A DNA stretch of 39,271 nt from assembly GCA_025923935.1 (NCBI GenBank), contig JAICFA010000003.1, forward strand, positions 1 through 39,271, written 5' to 3'. The position numbers and the translations under genes were made by a program. The notes under the pieces are model-generated. The model was not told where the DNA came from. It was given only the letters and a program-made list of their open reading frames with translations, and searched no databases. This document shows, in pieces, positions 32,328 to 39,271 of the stretch (position 1 is the stretch's first letter; every line of letters starts with the position of its first letter). Source of the DNA: Candidatus Krumholzibacteriia bacterium. Lineage in GTDB: Bacteria > Krumholzibacteriota > Krumholzibacteriia > WVZY01 > JAKEHA01.

Positions 32328-35105
32328 ATGAAAAAGAAGCTTCTCATTATCGCAGGCGTGGTCGTGGCGGTCATCGTCATTGCCATCGTCATCGTCGGCG
32401 CGAATCTCGACAAGATCATCAACAGCCGCAAGGGCGATCTGCTCGCCCGCGCGAAAGCGACCACGGGCCGCGACATCACCATCGGCGAGGTGGGCGTGTC
32501 GTGGTGGCCGCCGGTGGGGGCGCGCGTGTCCGACGTCGTCATCTCCGATGACCCCGCGGTTTCCAACCAGCCCTTCGTGACCGCCAAAGACGTGCGCATC
32601 AATGTGAAGCTCCTTCCGCTCCTGCGTAAGCAGGTCGAAGTGGGGCGTTTCGTCCTGGTCGAGCCCAACATCACCGTGGTCAAGCTCGACGCCAAGCGTT
32701 TCAACTTCACCAGCATGATCGAACAAGCGTCGGGAGTATCGCCGGCCGGGCCGGCGGGTAGCACGCCGCCAACCTCCGCGCCCAAGGAGCAGGCCGCGTT
32801 CGCGCTCGGCTTCGCGGATATCAAAGACGGCACGGTGCATTACATCGATCGCACTACCGGTTTCGACCGCACCATCAAGGACATCGATTTCGAAGCGGAG
32901 AACGTGGGCTTCGACTCGGAGATGAAGGCAACACTCGCGGCCGCGGTCTTCGGCGACGAGCAAGATGTGAAGCTGGACGCCAAAGTGGGTCCGATCGGGA
33001 AACAAAACACGCCCGAGGCGATGGCGCAGGCGCCGTTATCGGCGTCGTTCGAGCTGGACGACGTGACCTTCGCCGAGTTGCAAGCGTTTGCGCCGCCCAA
33101 ACCGGGTGAACGCAAGAAGCCGGCGCAAGAAGGAACACTTTCTGCGAAGGCATCGCTCGAGGGGAAACTCGGAGAAGCGCGCCTGGAGGCACTCACGGCC
33201 GACATCGCCGCCTTCGGCGCCAAAGAATCCAACATCAAGCTGGAAGCGAGCGGCGGACCGTTCAACTTGCTGGGCGACTCGAGCCAGGTCTACGCCGGCG
33301 CGAACGTAAAAGGCCAACTGAGCGCCGGGCCGGTTCCGCTGGACAACGTGAAATTGGCGCCCAAGGATCCGTCCAAGCCCGCGCCCAAGTTGGGCGGCGA
33401 CGTAAACGGTCGCGTCACCTTCGACGGCAACATGGCCGGACTTCCGTTTCAAGGCGACGTGGACGCGACCAACGCGAGCTATGAAGTGCCCGCGCAGCTG
33501 GTGAAAAAAGCGGGGGTTCCCGCCAAAGCAAATTTCAAGGGAACATTCCGTCCGCAGGGTGCACCCAACGAGGGAATCGAGCTTTCCGACATCGATCTCG
33601 TCGTGCACACCATCAAGGCGAATGGATCCGGCAAGATCGTGCCCTTCAAGGGCCGCGAGTCGATGAGTATCGCCATCGATGCGGCGACGTCGCTGGCCCC
33701 GTTGCAGGAATTGCTGCCGGCGATGGCCGCCTCGCCGCCTACCGGCGACGCCAAGGTCAACGTGCGCATCTCGCGCTCCGGGCCGCCCCAAACCCCGCCC
33801 AACATCACGGGTAGCGCCACCGTGTCGAACTTCGGCGCCAAGGTGACCAACGTCCCCAAGCCGATCAGCGGCGGCAATGCCACCATCACCTTCAGCGGCA
33901 AAACCGCGAGCATTCCCAACGCGACCTTCGCCATCGGCAAAAGCAATTTCAAGGTGAACGCGGAAGTCACTTCGTTCGCGCCGATGGCTGCTGCGTACAC
34001 CGTGACCTCACCGGAGATCTATCGCGCCGATGTGCAAGCGCCGGCCGCCGGTGCCAAGCCGATGCCGCGCGAGGAAGTGTTTCGCAACGTCACCGTCAAG
34101 GGCACGAGCAGTCAGAAGGCACCCAAGGTGATGGAGAACAACATTACCATCACGTCGGGTAGCGGTATCGCCGCCAACATCGACTATAAGGATGCCGAAG
34201 CGGTCGTGCGCGCCACACCCGAGCAAGCCTTCATCGATCACTTCTCCGCCAACGCGATGGCGGGGAGCATCAGCGGCACCGGCGTATTCCGTCCCAAAGA
34301 ATCCAAGTTTGATGTGAAGGCGAAAGTCGACAAAGTCAATTTGACCGAATACTTCCGCTACAAGAGTCCCGCGCTGGCAGAAGCGGTGGCGGGACGAATC
34401 AGCGGCGACATCGATTTGGCCGGTCACGGCAAGACGTGGGAAGCGCTGCAAAAGACGCTAACCGGCCGTGGTGGCGCAGTGGTGTTGGAAGGCGCCTTGT
34501 TGAACACCAACCTGACCGAGCAGTTGTTCAACGGCTTCGCGGCCAGTCCCTTGGTGCCGCCGACTGTCATTGCCAACATCAAGAAGAAGAACCCGACCCT
34601 CTTCGGCACCAACAAGACCATGTTCGAGAATCTCGCCGGCAAGATCGCCATTCAAGGCGGCAAGATCAGCACGGCAGATTTGAAGCTGGCGTCCAACGAT
34701 TTTTCGCTGGTGGGCGACGGTTGGTTTTCGTTCGACAAGACGCTCGACTTGAACACCACGCTGACACTGTCGCAGAAGCTCACGAACGATCTCATCGCCG
34801 AAATTCCGGCCGCAAAGTTCTTGCTCAACTCCAATGGACGCTTCGAAGTTCCGCTGAAGCTCACCGGTGCGATCATGAAGCCCGCCGTCGGCGTGGATAG
34901 CAACGCCATTCAGGCGCGGTTGCAGCAAGGTCTGGTGCAGCAGGGCAAGCAAGACCTCAACAAGAAGGCGACCGAGACGGTGAAGGGGCTTTTGGAAGGA
35001 ATCGGTAAGAAGAAAGAACCGCCCAAAACGCCGCCCGCGGAGCAGCCCAAAACACCGCCCACGACGCCACCCACGACTCCGCCGGCCGACACCACCAAGG
35101 GCTAA
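32328..35105 (+). CDS. AsmA-like envelope protein
   Basis: 925 residues: an N-terminal membrane anchor (KLLIIAGVVVAVIVIAIVIVG), then a very long periplasmic region of repeating beta-strand units. Family-like features are the N-terminal DITIGEVGVSWWPPVGARVSDV and the C-terminal AsmA block (about 690-860) with LTGRGGAVVLEGALLNTNL, KIAIQGGKISTADLKLAS and GDGWFSFDKTLDLNTTLTLS. AsmA-like proteins are proposed to move phospholipids between membranes or to support outer-membrane assembly. The tail after about residue 895 is a Lys/Pro/Thr repeat (KTPPTTPPTTPP). ATG 32328 follows GGGAG; the TTG in the ORF track is six bases earlier. It sits between queA and tgt, 63 bases after queA, and may be cotranscribed. 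Confidence 0.87.
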   Translation: MKKKLLIIAGVVVAVIVIAIVIVGANLDKIINSRKGDLLARAKATTGRDITIGEVGVSWWPPVGARVSDVVISDDPAVSNQPFVTAKDVRINVKLLPLLRKQVEVGRFVLVEPNITVVKLDAKRFNFTSMIEQASGVSPAGPAGSTPPTSAPKEQAAFALGFADIKDGTVHYIDRTTGFDRTIKDIDFEAENVGFDSEMKATLAAAVFGDEQDVKLDAKVGPIGKQNTPEAMAQAPLSASFELDDVTFAELQAFAPPKPGERKKPAQEGTLSAKASLEGKLGEARLEALTADIAAFGAKESNIKLEASGGPFNLLGDSSQVYAGANVKGQLSAGPVPLDNVKLAPKDPSKPAPKLGGDVNGRVTFDGNMAGLPFQGDVDATNASYEVPAQLVKKAGVPAKANFKGTFRPQGAPNEGIELSDIDLVVHTIKANGSGKIVPFKGRESMSIAIDAATSLAPLQELLPAMAASPPTGDAKVNVRISRSGPPQTPPNITGSATVSNFGAKVTNVPKPISGGNATITFSGKTASIPNATFAIGKSNFKVNAEVTSFAPMAAAYTVTSPEIYRADVQAPAAGAKPMPREEVFRNVTVKGTSSQKAPKVMENNITITSGSGIAANIDYKDAEAVVRATPEQAFIDHFSANAMAGSISGTGVFRPKESKFDVKAKVDKVNLTEYFRYKSPALAEAVAGRISGDIDLAGHGKTWEALQKTLTGRGGAVVLEGALLNTNLTEQLFNGFAASPLVPPTVIANIKKKNPTLFGTNKTMFENLAGKIAIQGGKISTADLKLASNDFSLVGDGWFSFDKTLDLNTTLTLSQKLTNDLIAEIPAAKFLLNSNGRFEVPLKLTGAIMKPAVGVDSNAIQARLQQGLVQQGKQDLNKKATETVKGLLEGIGKKKEPPKTPPAEQPKTPPTTPPTTPPADTTKG

Positions 35106-35140
35106 GTCCGCCCGGGTAGCGGCTTTCGTCGCGCGCGTGG

Positions 35141-35146
35141 TACAGT
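35141..35146 (+). promoter_or_regulatory. -10-like box directly before tgt
   Basis: TACAGT (four of six -10 matches) ends six bases before the tgt ATG, so transcription could begin at the start codon itself. No convincing -35 or ribosome site is visible in the 47-base gap after the AsmA-like gene. Confidence 0.3.
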
Positions 35147-35152
35147 AACGCC

Positions 35153-36313
35153 ATGCCGTTCGGTTTTTCAGTCGAGGCACACTCGCAGGGCGCGCGCGCG
35201 GGCATTCTCACCACCGATCACGGCCGCATCGAAACACCGGTGTTCATGCCGGTGGGGACCCAGGGTGCGGTCAAGGGTGTGACCGCACGCGACGTGTGGG
35301 ACACGGGGGCGCGCCTTATTCTGGGCAATGCCTATCATCTCTATCTTCGCCCCGGCGTCGACTTGATCGCGCGTGCGGGCGGACTGCACCAATTTGTCGG
35401 CTGGGACGGTGCGATGCTCACCGACAGCGGTGGCTACCAAGTGTTCAGTCTCGCGTCGCTGATGCGCGTGGGCGACGACGGGGTCACCTTTCGCTCGCAC
35501 ATCGACGGCTCATTGCACCAATTCACGCCCGAAGCCGTGATGGAATACCAAGCGCGCATCGGCGCCGACATTGTGATGAGCTTCGATTCCTTCGGCGGCA
35601 TTCCGTCCGCGCGCCGCGATGCGGAGCGCTCGGTTGATCTGACCACCAAGTGGGCCGCGCGCGGCTTGCGAGCCGTCGGCACGCGTTTCAATCGCTACGG
35701 GTACGAACAGGTGGTATTCGGCATCGTGCAGGGTGCAGAATACTCCGATCTGCGCACTCGCTCCGCGACCGAACTCGCCGCGATGGATTTCCCCGGCTAC
35801 GCCCTCGGCGGTTTGTCGGTGGGCGAGTCCAAAGACACCACGTGGGATCTGGCCGAGGCGACTACGGCTCTGCTACCCATTAATCGCCCGCGCTATTTGA
35901 TGGGCATGGGCACACCGCTGGACTTGATCGACGCGGTCGCACGCGGCGTCGACATGCTCGACTGTGTCTTGCCGACGCGCAACGCCCGCAACGGAACGGT
36001 GTTCTCGCGCGACGGCAAAGTGGTGCTGCGCAACGCCGCGTACGCGAACGACCTGGTACCGCTCGACGGCGAGTGCGGCTGCATCGCCTGCCAGCGCCAC
36101 ACGCGCGCCTACCTGCGGCATTTGTTCCTGTCCAACGAGATGCTGGGGCCGATGCTGGCCACGTCGCACAATTTGTTTTTCTACGCCGACGTCATGCGCG
36201 CCGCACGCGCCGCCATCGTCGCCGGCCAATTCGACGCATGGCGCAACGCCTTCGTCGAACGATTTACGCGCGGCGACCGCGAGTCGGCGGCGCGCGCCGG
36301 AGTCGAAACTTAA
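35153..36313 (+). CDS. tgt: tRNA-guanine transglycosylase
   Basis: Exchanges guanine-34 in tRNAs with GUN anticodons for the queuosine precursor preQ1. 386 residues, normal length. Visible are the TIM-barrel start FSVEAHSQGARAGILTT, ETPVFMPVGTQGAVKG, the substrate-binding MLTDSGGYQVFSL, the nucleophile Asp in VDMLDCVLPTRNARNG, and the zinc site CGCIACQRHTRAYLRHLF (three Cys plus His). YALGGLSVGES is also diagnostic. The ATG lies 47 bases after the AsmA-like gene; yajC follows 15 bases after the stop. It works with queA in the same block. Confidence 0.98.
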   Translation: MPFGFSVEAHSQGARAGILTTDHGRIETPVFMPVGTQGAVKGVTARDVWDTGARLILGNAYHLYLRPGVDLIARAGGLHQFVGWDGAMLTDSGGYQVFSLASLMRVGDDGVTFRSHIDGSLHQFTPEAVMEYQARIGADIVMSFDSFGGIPSARRDAERSVDLTTKWAARGLRAVGTRFNRYGYEQVVFGIVQGAEYSDLRTRSATELAAMDFPGYALGGLSVGESKDTTWDLAEATTALLPINRPRYLMGMGTPLDLIDAVARGVDMLDCVLPTRNARNGTVFSRDGKVVLRNAAYANDLVPLDGECGCIACQRHTRAYLRHLFLSNEMLGPMLATSHNLFFYADVMRAARAAIVAGQFDAWRNAFVERFTRGDRESAARAGVET

Positions 36314-36328
36314 CCAAGGAGGACCTCT

Positions 36329-36646
36329 TTGAATGCCACGCTGTTCGCGATGATGCCCGCCGACCCGAGCGGGGGCGGCCCGAGCCCGATCTCGATGCTC
36401 TTGCCCCTGGTCGGCATGCTGGCGATTTTCTATTTCCTGCTCATCCGGCCGCAGCAGAAGCGCCAGAAAGAGATGCAGAAGATGATCAGCGCGCTCAAGA
36501 AGGGCGACCGCGTGGTCACTGCCAGCGGTTTGTACGGCTCCATCGCCGGCTTGCGCGACGATGTCGTGGTGGTGGAGATCGCGGACGGTGTCAAAGTCGA
36601 GATGATGCGCAACGCCGTGACCGGTGTGGTGGCGCGCGAAAGTTAG
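36329..36646 (+). CDS. yajC: Preprotein translocase accessory subunit YajC
   Basis: 105-residue inner-membrane protein associated with SecDF. One membrane helix (SMLLPLVGMLAIFYFLLIRP) is followed by the invariant RPQQKRQKEMQKM, then KKGDRVVTASGLYGSIAG and VEIADGVKVEMMRNAVTGV. The start codon is TTG, well placed six bases after AAGGAGG. tgt-yajC order is widely conserved, usually followed by secD and secF; here def follows instead, so secDF must lie elsewhere or be absent. Confidence 0.95.
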   Translation: MNATLFAMMPADPSGGGPSPISMLLPLVGMLAIFYFLLIRPQQKRQKEMQKMISALKKGDRVVTASGLYGSIAGLRDDVVVVEIADGVKVEMMRNAVTGVVARES

Positions 36647-36665
36647 CGAGCGGTTGACCGGGACG

Positions 36666-37184
36666 ATGAAGCTGCAGCTGCGATATTACGGCGATCCCAT
36701 CCTACGCAAGCGTGCTTCCGAGGTTCACGACTTCGACCCACAGCTGCGCGCGGAAGCGGAGGCGATGATCGACACCATGTACGAGGCCGCCGGTGTCGGG
36801 TTGGCGGGGCCGCAAGTGGGCCTCGAGAAGCGCTTACTCGTGGCGTTGCAAATGGAGGACCCCGACGACAACGAGGCCGAACCCATCGTCATGGTCAACC
36901 CCGAGATCCTGGAGCGGTCGCCGGAGAACTGGGTGTTCGAAGAAGGCTGCTTGAGCATTCCCGGCATTCGCGGCGACGTGACGCGGCCCGAGCGCGTCCG
37001 CGTGCGCTACCAAGACGTCGCGGGGAAGCCGCACGAAATCGAGGTCGACGCCATGTTCGCGCGCGTGATCCAGCACGAGATCGACCACCTCGATGGCAAA
37101 TTGTTCATCGATTACCTGTCCATGGGAGAGCGCACGCTGCTGAAACCCAAGCTCAAGAAGATCGCGGAGAAATACGCCTCGTGA
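36666..37184 (+). CDS. def: Peptide deformylase
   Basis: Removes the N-formyl group from new polypeptides. 172 residues. The metal-binding residues are Cys95 in FEEGCLSIPG and His137/His141 with catalytic Glu138 in QHEIDHLDG. Motif 1 reads GVGLAGPQVG, with Gly where GxGLAAPQ has its second Ala, a mild deviation. The ATG at 36666 begins the family-typical MKLQLRYYGDPILRK; the ORF track extension overlaps yajC. The TGA overlaps the GTG of the next gene (GTGA). Usually def is followed directly by fmt; here a membrane glycosyltransferase is placed between them. Confidence 0.97.
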   Translation: MKLQLRYYGDPILRKRASEVHDFDPQLRAEAEAMIDTMYEAAGVGLAGPQVGLEKRLLVALQMEDPDDNEAEPIVMVNPEILERSPENWVFEEGCLSIPGIRGDVTRPERVRVRYQDVAGKPHEIEVDAMFARVIQHEIDHLDGKLFIDYLSMGERTLLKPKLKKIAEKYAS

Positions 37185-38644
37185 ACGCGCCGAGTCGCGG
37201 AACGTTCGTTTTTCTTCTCACTCCCATCTTCGGCGCACTTCTGGTCTTATACGGCACTCACCACGGCCCGGGCCTGTCGCGCGATTCGCTCCGCTACGTG
37301 CGCGGCGCGGAGAACATCGCACACGGTCACGGCTATGCCGATGTCGGCGAATCGGGTGCGTTGGAATTCATCACGCACTGGCCGCCTCTCTATAGCATGG
37401 TGGTGGCGGTGCCGATCACCCTCGGGCTGTCGACCACGAACGCGGTTCGCGTCGTCAATGCATTCGCGTTCTTCGCCACCATTTGGTTGGTGGGCATATC
37501 GGTGCGAGATGTGGTGCGACGCGCGAGCTTGGCGCCCATCGCGGCCATGCTGGCGGTGGCATTGGCGCCGTCGGTCGTCCACAACCATCTCATGGCGTGG
37601 AGCGAGACCATCTTCATCCCCTTGATTCTCGCCGGACTCTTGAAGCTGTTGGACTACGCGGAGAGCGATCGGTTGACCGACCTCGCCGTCGCGGGCGTTT
37701 GCCTCGGTCTGAGTGCGCTCGCGCGCTACGCCGGAGTGGCGTTCATCGCCGGCGCGGCAGCAGCGTTGGTCATTTGGGAATGGCGCGCGCGACCGCTGCG
37801 AGCGCTGCAGGGAGTGTTGCTGTTCGGTGCGGTCGCCGGCCTGCCCACGGGGATTTGGTTCGCGCGCAACGTACTGGCCACGCGCCACACCCACGACCGT
37901 CCCTTTCAACCCCACGGCATAGACGTGGAGCAAATTCGCGCCGGCGTAGACGCCACGTCGCAATGGCTCTTGCCGAACTGGTTCAACCTGCGCGTGCGCA
38001 CGGTGTGGATGCTATTGGTGGTCGCATTGCTCGTGATCGCATGGCGCCGCGCCGCCCCGAAAGTTCCACCCGATCCCGTGCTGCGCAGCTTTCTCGTGCT
38101 CGTCGTCATGTGCGTCGCGTCGTACCTGGGTTTCATCCTGGTGACGATGTGGTTCTTCGACTTCGAAGTGAACTTCGACGTTCGCATGATGGCGCCGGTG
38201 TTCGTTTTGGTCGTACTCGCGGTCGCTGCCGCCGCCCCGGTGAGATTTGTGCATCGGTGGCGGGGCGAGATGCGACTTTTGGCGGCGGCGCTGGCGCTTT
38301 CCTTCGTGATGCTCGCGGGCTATGCGGTCGCCCACGCCTGGGCGGCGCACCGCGAGCCGGCGCAGTTCGCTAGCCCGCGCTGGACGGACGCCGCGGTCTG
38401 GGACACGGTGCGATCGCTGCCACCAGCGACGCCCATCTATTCGTCGCAGTTCGAGGTGAGCCAGTACTTCACCGGCCGCGGCGTGCGCGAGCTTCCCGCG
38501 CTCGGTACCTTGCCGGGTCCGGCGTACGTACTGCATTATCCACTGTTGGACGACGCCGCCGCATCGTTGGCGCGAACGGGGGAGCTTCGGGCCCGCGTGG
38601 TGAACGCGAGCGACGTGGTCGTGGTGTACGCGGTGGGACGATGA
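37181..38644 (+). CDS. GT-C type membrane glycosyltransferase-like protein
   Basis: 487 residues with about ten to twelve membrane helices (first: TFVFLLTPIFGALLVLYG) and a first periplasmic loop LSRDSLRYVRGAENIAHGHG followed by THWPPLYSM, the layout of PMT/ArnT-like GT-C enzymes. The first-loop acidic motif is a single Asp rather than the usual DE or DD. The soluble C terminus (about 400-487) resembles that of the GT-C protein at 11286. Role in sugar transfer from a polyprenyl carrier is inferred; substrate unknown. Start GTG overlaps the def stop and its own TGA overlaps the fmt ATG, so it is locked into the def-fmt operon at both ends. Confidence 0.8.
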   Translation: MNAPSRGTFVFLLTPIFGALLVLYGTHHGPGLSRDSLRYVRGAENIAHGHGYADVGESGALEFITHWPPLYSMVVAVPITLGLSTTNAVRVVNAFAFFATIWLVGISVRDVVRRASLAPIAAMLAVALAPSVVHNHLMAWSETIFIPLILAGLLKLLDYAESDRLTDLAVAGVCLGLSALARYAGVAFIAGAAAALVIWEWRARPLRALQGVLLFGAVAGLPTGIWFARNVLATRHTHDRPFQPHGIDVEQIRAGVDATSQWLLPNWFNLRVRTVWMLLVVALLVIAWRRAAPKVPPDPVLRSFLVLVVMCVASYLGFILVTMWFFDFEVNFDVRMMAPVFVLVVLAVAAAAPVRFVHRWRGEMRLLAAALALSFVMLAGYAVAHAWAAHREPAQFASPRWTDAAVWDTVRSLPPATPIYSSQFEVSQYFTGRGVRELPALGTLPGPAYVLHYPLLDDAAASLARTGELRARVVNASDVVVVYAVGR

Positions 38645-39271
38645 GCCGTCGCCGTACCTCCGTCGTGTTCATGGGGAGCCCGGACTTCGCCGTGCCGTCG
38701 TTGGACGCACTGGTCGAATCGAAACGCTTTGCCCCCCAACTCGTGGTGAGCCAGCCCGACCGCCCGCGCGGGCGGGGAAGAGAAGTGTCTCCCACACCGG
38801 TGCGGCAGCGCGCGCTTGACCTCGACATTCCTACCGTGCAGATGTCGAAGGAAACGTACGCGGAGGGAGTGAAAAGAATCGCCGAGCTCCAGCCGGACAT
38901 CATCGTCGTGGTAGCGTTCGGTTTGATTCTGCGCCGTGACCTTCTCGATTTGCCGAAGCACGGTTGCATCAACGTACACGCGTCGCTGCTCCCCAAGTAT
39001 CGCGGCGTGTCTCCCATTCAGGCGGCGATTCTCGCGGGCGATGCCGTGACCGGGTGCACCACCATGCACATCGATGAGGGCGTGGACACCGGCGACATCT
39101 TGTTGCAGGCCGAAACCCCGATCGCAGACTCCGACACCGCGGGATCGTTGTTCGACCGGCTCGCGGGCATCGGTGCCGAGTTGCTGGTTACCACCCTCGA
39201 CGGTCTGCTAGATGGAACCGTGAAGCCGCGGCCGCAAACCGCCGCTCTCGCCACGCACACCAAGAAGATCA
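38641..39271 (+). CDS. fmt: Methionyl-tRNA formyltransferase (N-terminal part, cut by window edge)
   Basis: Formylates initiator Met-tRNA with 10-formyltetrahydrofolate. It is absent from the ORF track because it runs off the right edge; about 210 residues are present. The reading frame gives TSVVFMGSPDFAVPSLDALV, VSQPDRPRGRGREVSPTPV, the catalytic region INVHASLLPKYRGVSPIQAA with the conserved Asn and His, and IDEGVDTGDIL with the catalytic Asp. The ATG overlaps the stop of the GT-C gene (ATGA). With def two genes upstream it forms the usual formylation/deformylation pair. Confidence 0.96.
   Translation, partial: MSRRRTSVVFMGSPDFAVPSLDALVESKRFAPQLVVSQPDRPRGRGREVSPTPVRQRALDLDIPTVQMSKETYAEGVKRIAELQPDIIVVVAFGLILRRDLLDLPKHGCINVHASLLPKYRGVSPIQAAILAGDAVTGCTTMHIDEGVDTGDILLQAETPIADSDTAGSLFDRLAGIGAELLVTTLDGLLDGTVKPRPQTAALATHTKKI

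Noticed and set aside
1-39271. tRNA, rRNA, insertion sequences, phage or defence genes
   Set aside because: No cloverleaf-like segment, transposase, integrase, terminal inverted repeats or restriction/toxin genes were seen in any gap or frame that I read.

Overview
The window is GC-rich, tightly packed bacterial chromosome: 33 coding regions (31 complete, one cut at each end), no rRNA or tRNA gene that I can see, and no gene-free stretch over 300 bases (the largest gaps are about 170-200 bases). It looks like a Gram-negative, probably uncultured lineage of the FCB type. Supporting signs are a PorV/UPF0164-like outer-membrane barrel, secreted proteins with FlgD-type Ig domains, a delta-60 repeat protein, O-antigen ligases, a Wzz-type chain-length protein and an AsmA-like protein. 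The mix recalls Eisenbacteria-like metagenome genomes, but the phylum is an inference from gene style and not a demonstrated identity.

Left part (1-4378): a truncated winged-helix regulator of the COG2345/SufR-like type diverges from nadE. It is followed by acylphosphatase, a convergent YbgC-like thioesterase, and pruA (glutamate semialdehyde dehydrogenase) with its own sigma70-like promoter.

Envelope and polysaccharide part (4375-24267): the plus strand holds GT-C membrane glycosyltransferases, a propeller protein, a run of GT2 synthase, Wzz-like protein and O-antigen ligase, a PDZ-only periplasmic protein closed by a bidirectional terminator, a GT4-like transferase and a Yip1 protein. The minus strand holds EamA transporter, class III-type sirtuin, FlgD-Ig secreted protein, PorV-like barrel and O-antigen ligase in one head-to-tail run with three stop/start overlaps or near-overlaps. 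It also has a DagK-like lipid kinase and another GT4. Precursor-priming transferase, Wzx flippase and Wza/Wzc export genes are not in the window, so the polysaccharide pathway is incomplete here.

Housekeeping part (24382-39271): an EF-G2-type paralogue, then the widely conserved order yebC-ruvC-ruvA-ruvB ... queA ... tgt-yajC-def ... fmt (truncated at the right edge). Three envelope genes are wedged into this backbone: a reversed delta-60 repeat protein between ruvB and queA, an AsmA-like gene between queA and tgt, and a GT-C gene between def and fmt.

The most interesting signals are: (1) the coupled FlgD-Ig/PorV-like/O-antigen-ligase operon, which resembles parts of a T9SS-like surface-anchoring route; (2) a roughly 100-base nested palindromic element before yebC; (3) a perfect 22-base palindrome at the start of a glycosyltransferase transcript; (4) a three-copy repeat that supplies a gene's stop codon; (5) the EF-G2 paralogue with altered G3/G4 motifs; and (6) several -10-like boxes so close to start codons that the mRNAs may be leaderless. 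All calls come from reading the sequence; no database search was run.
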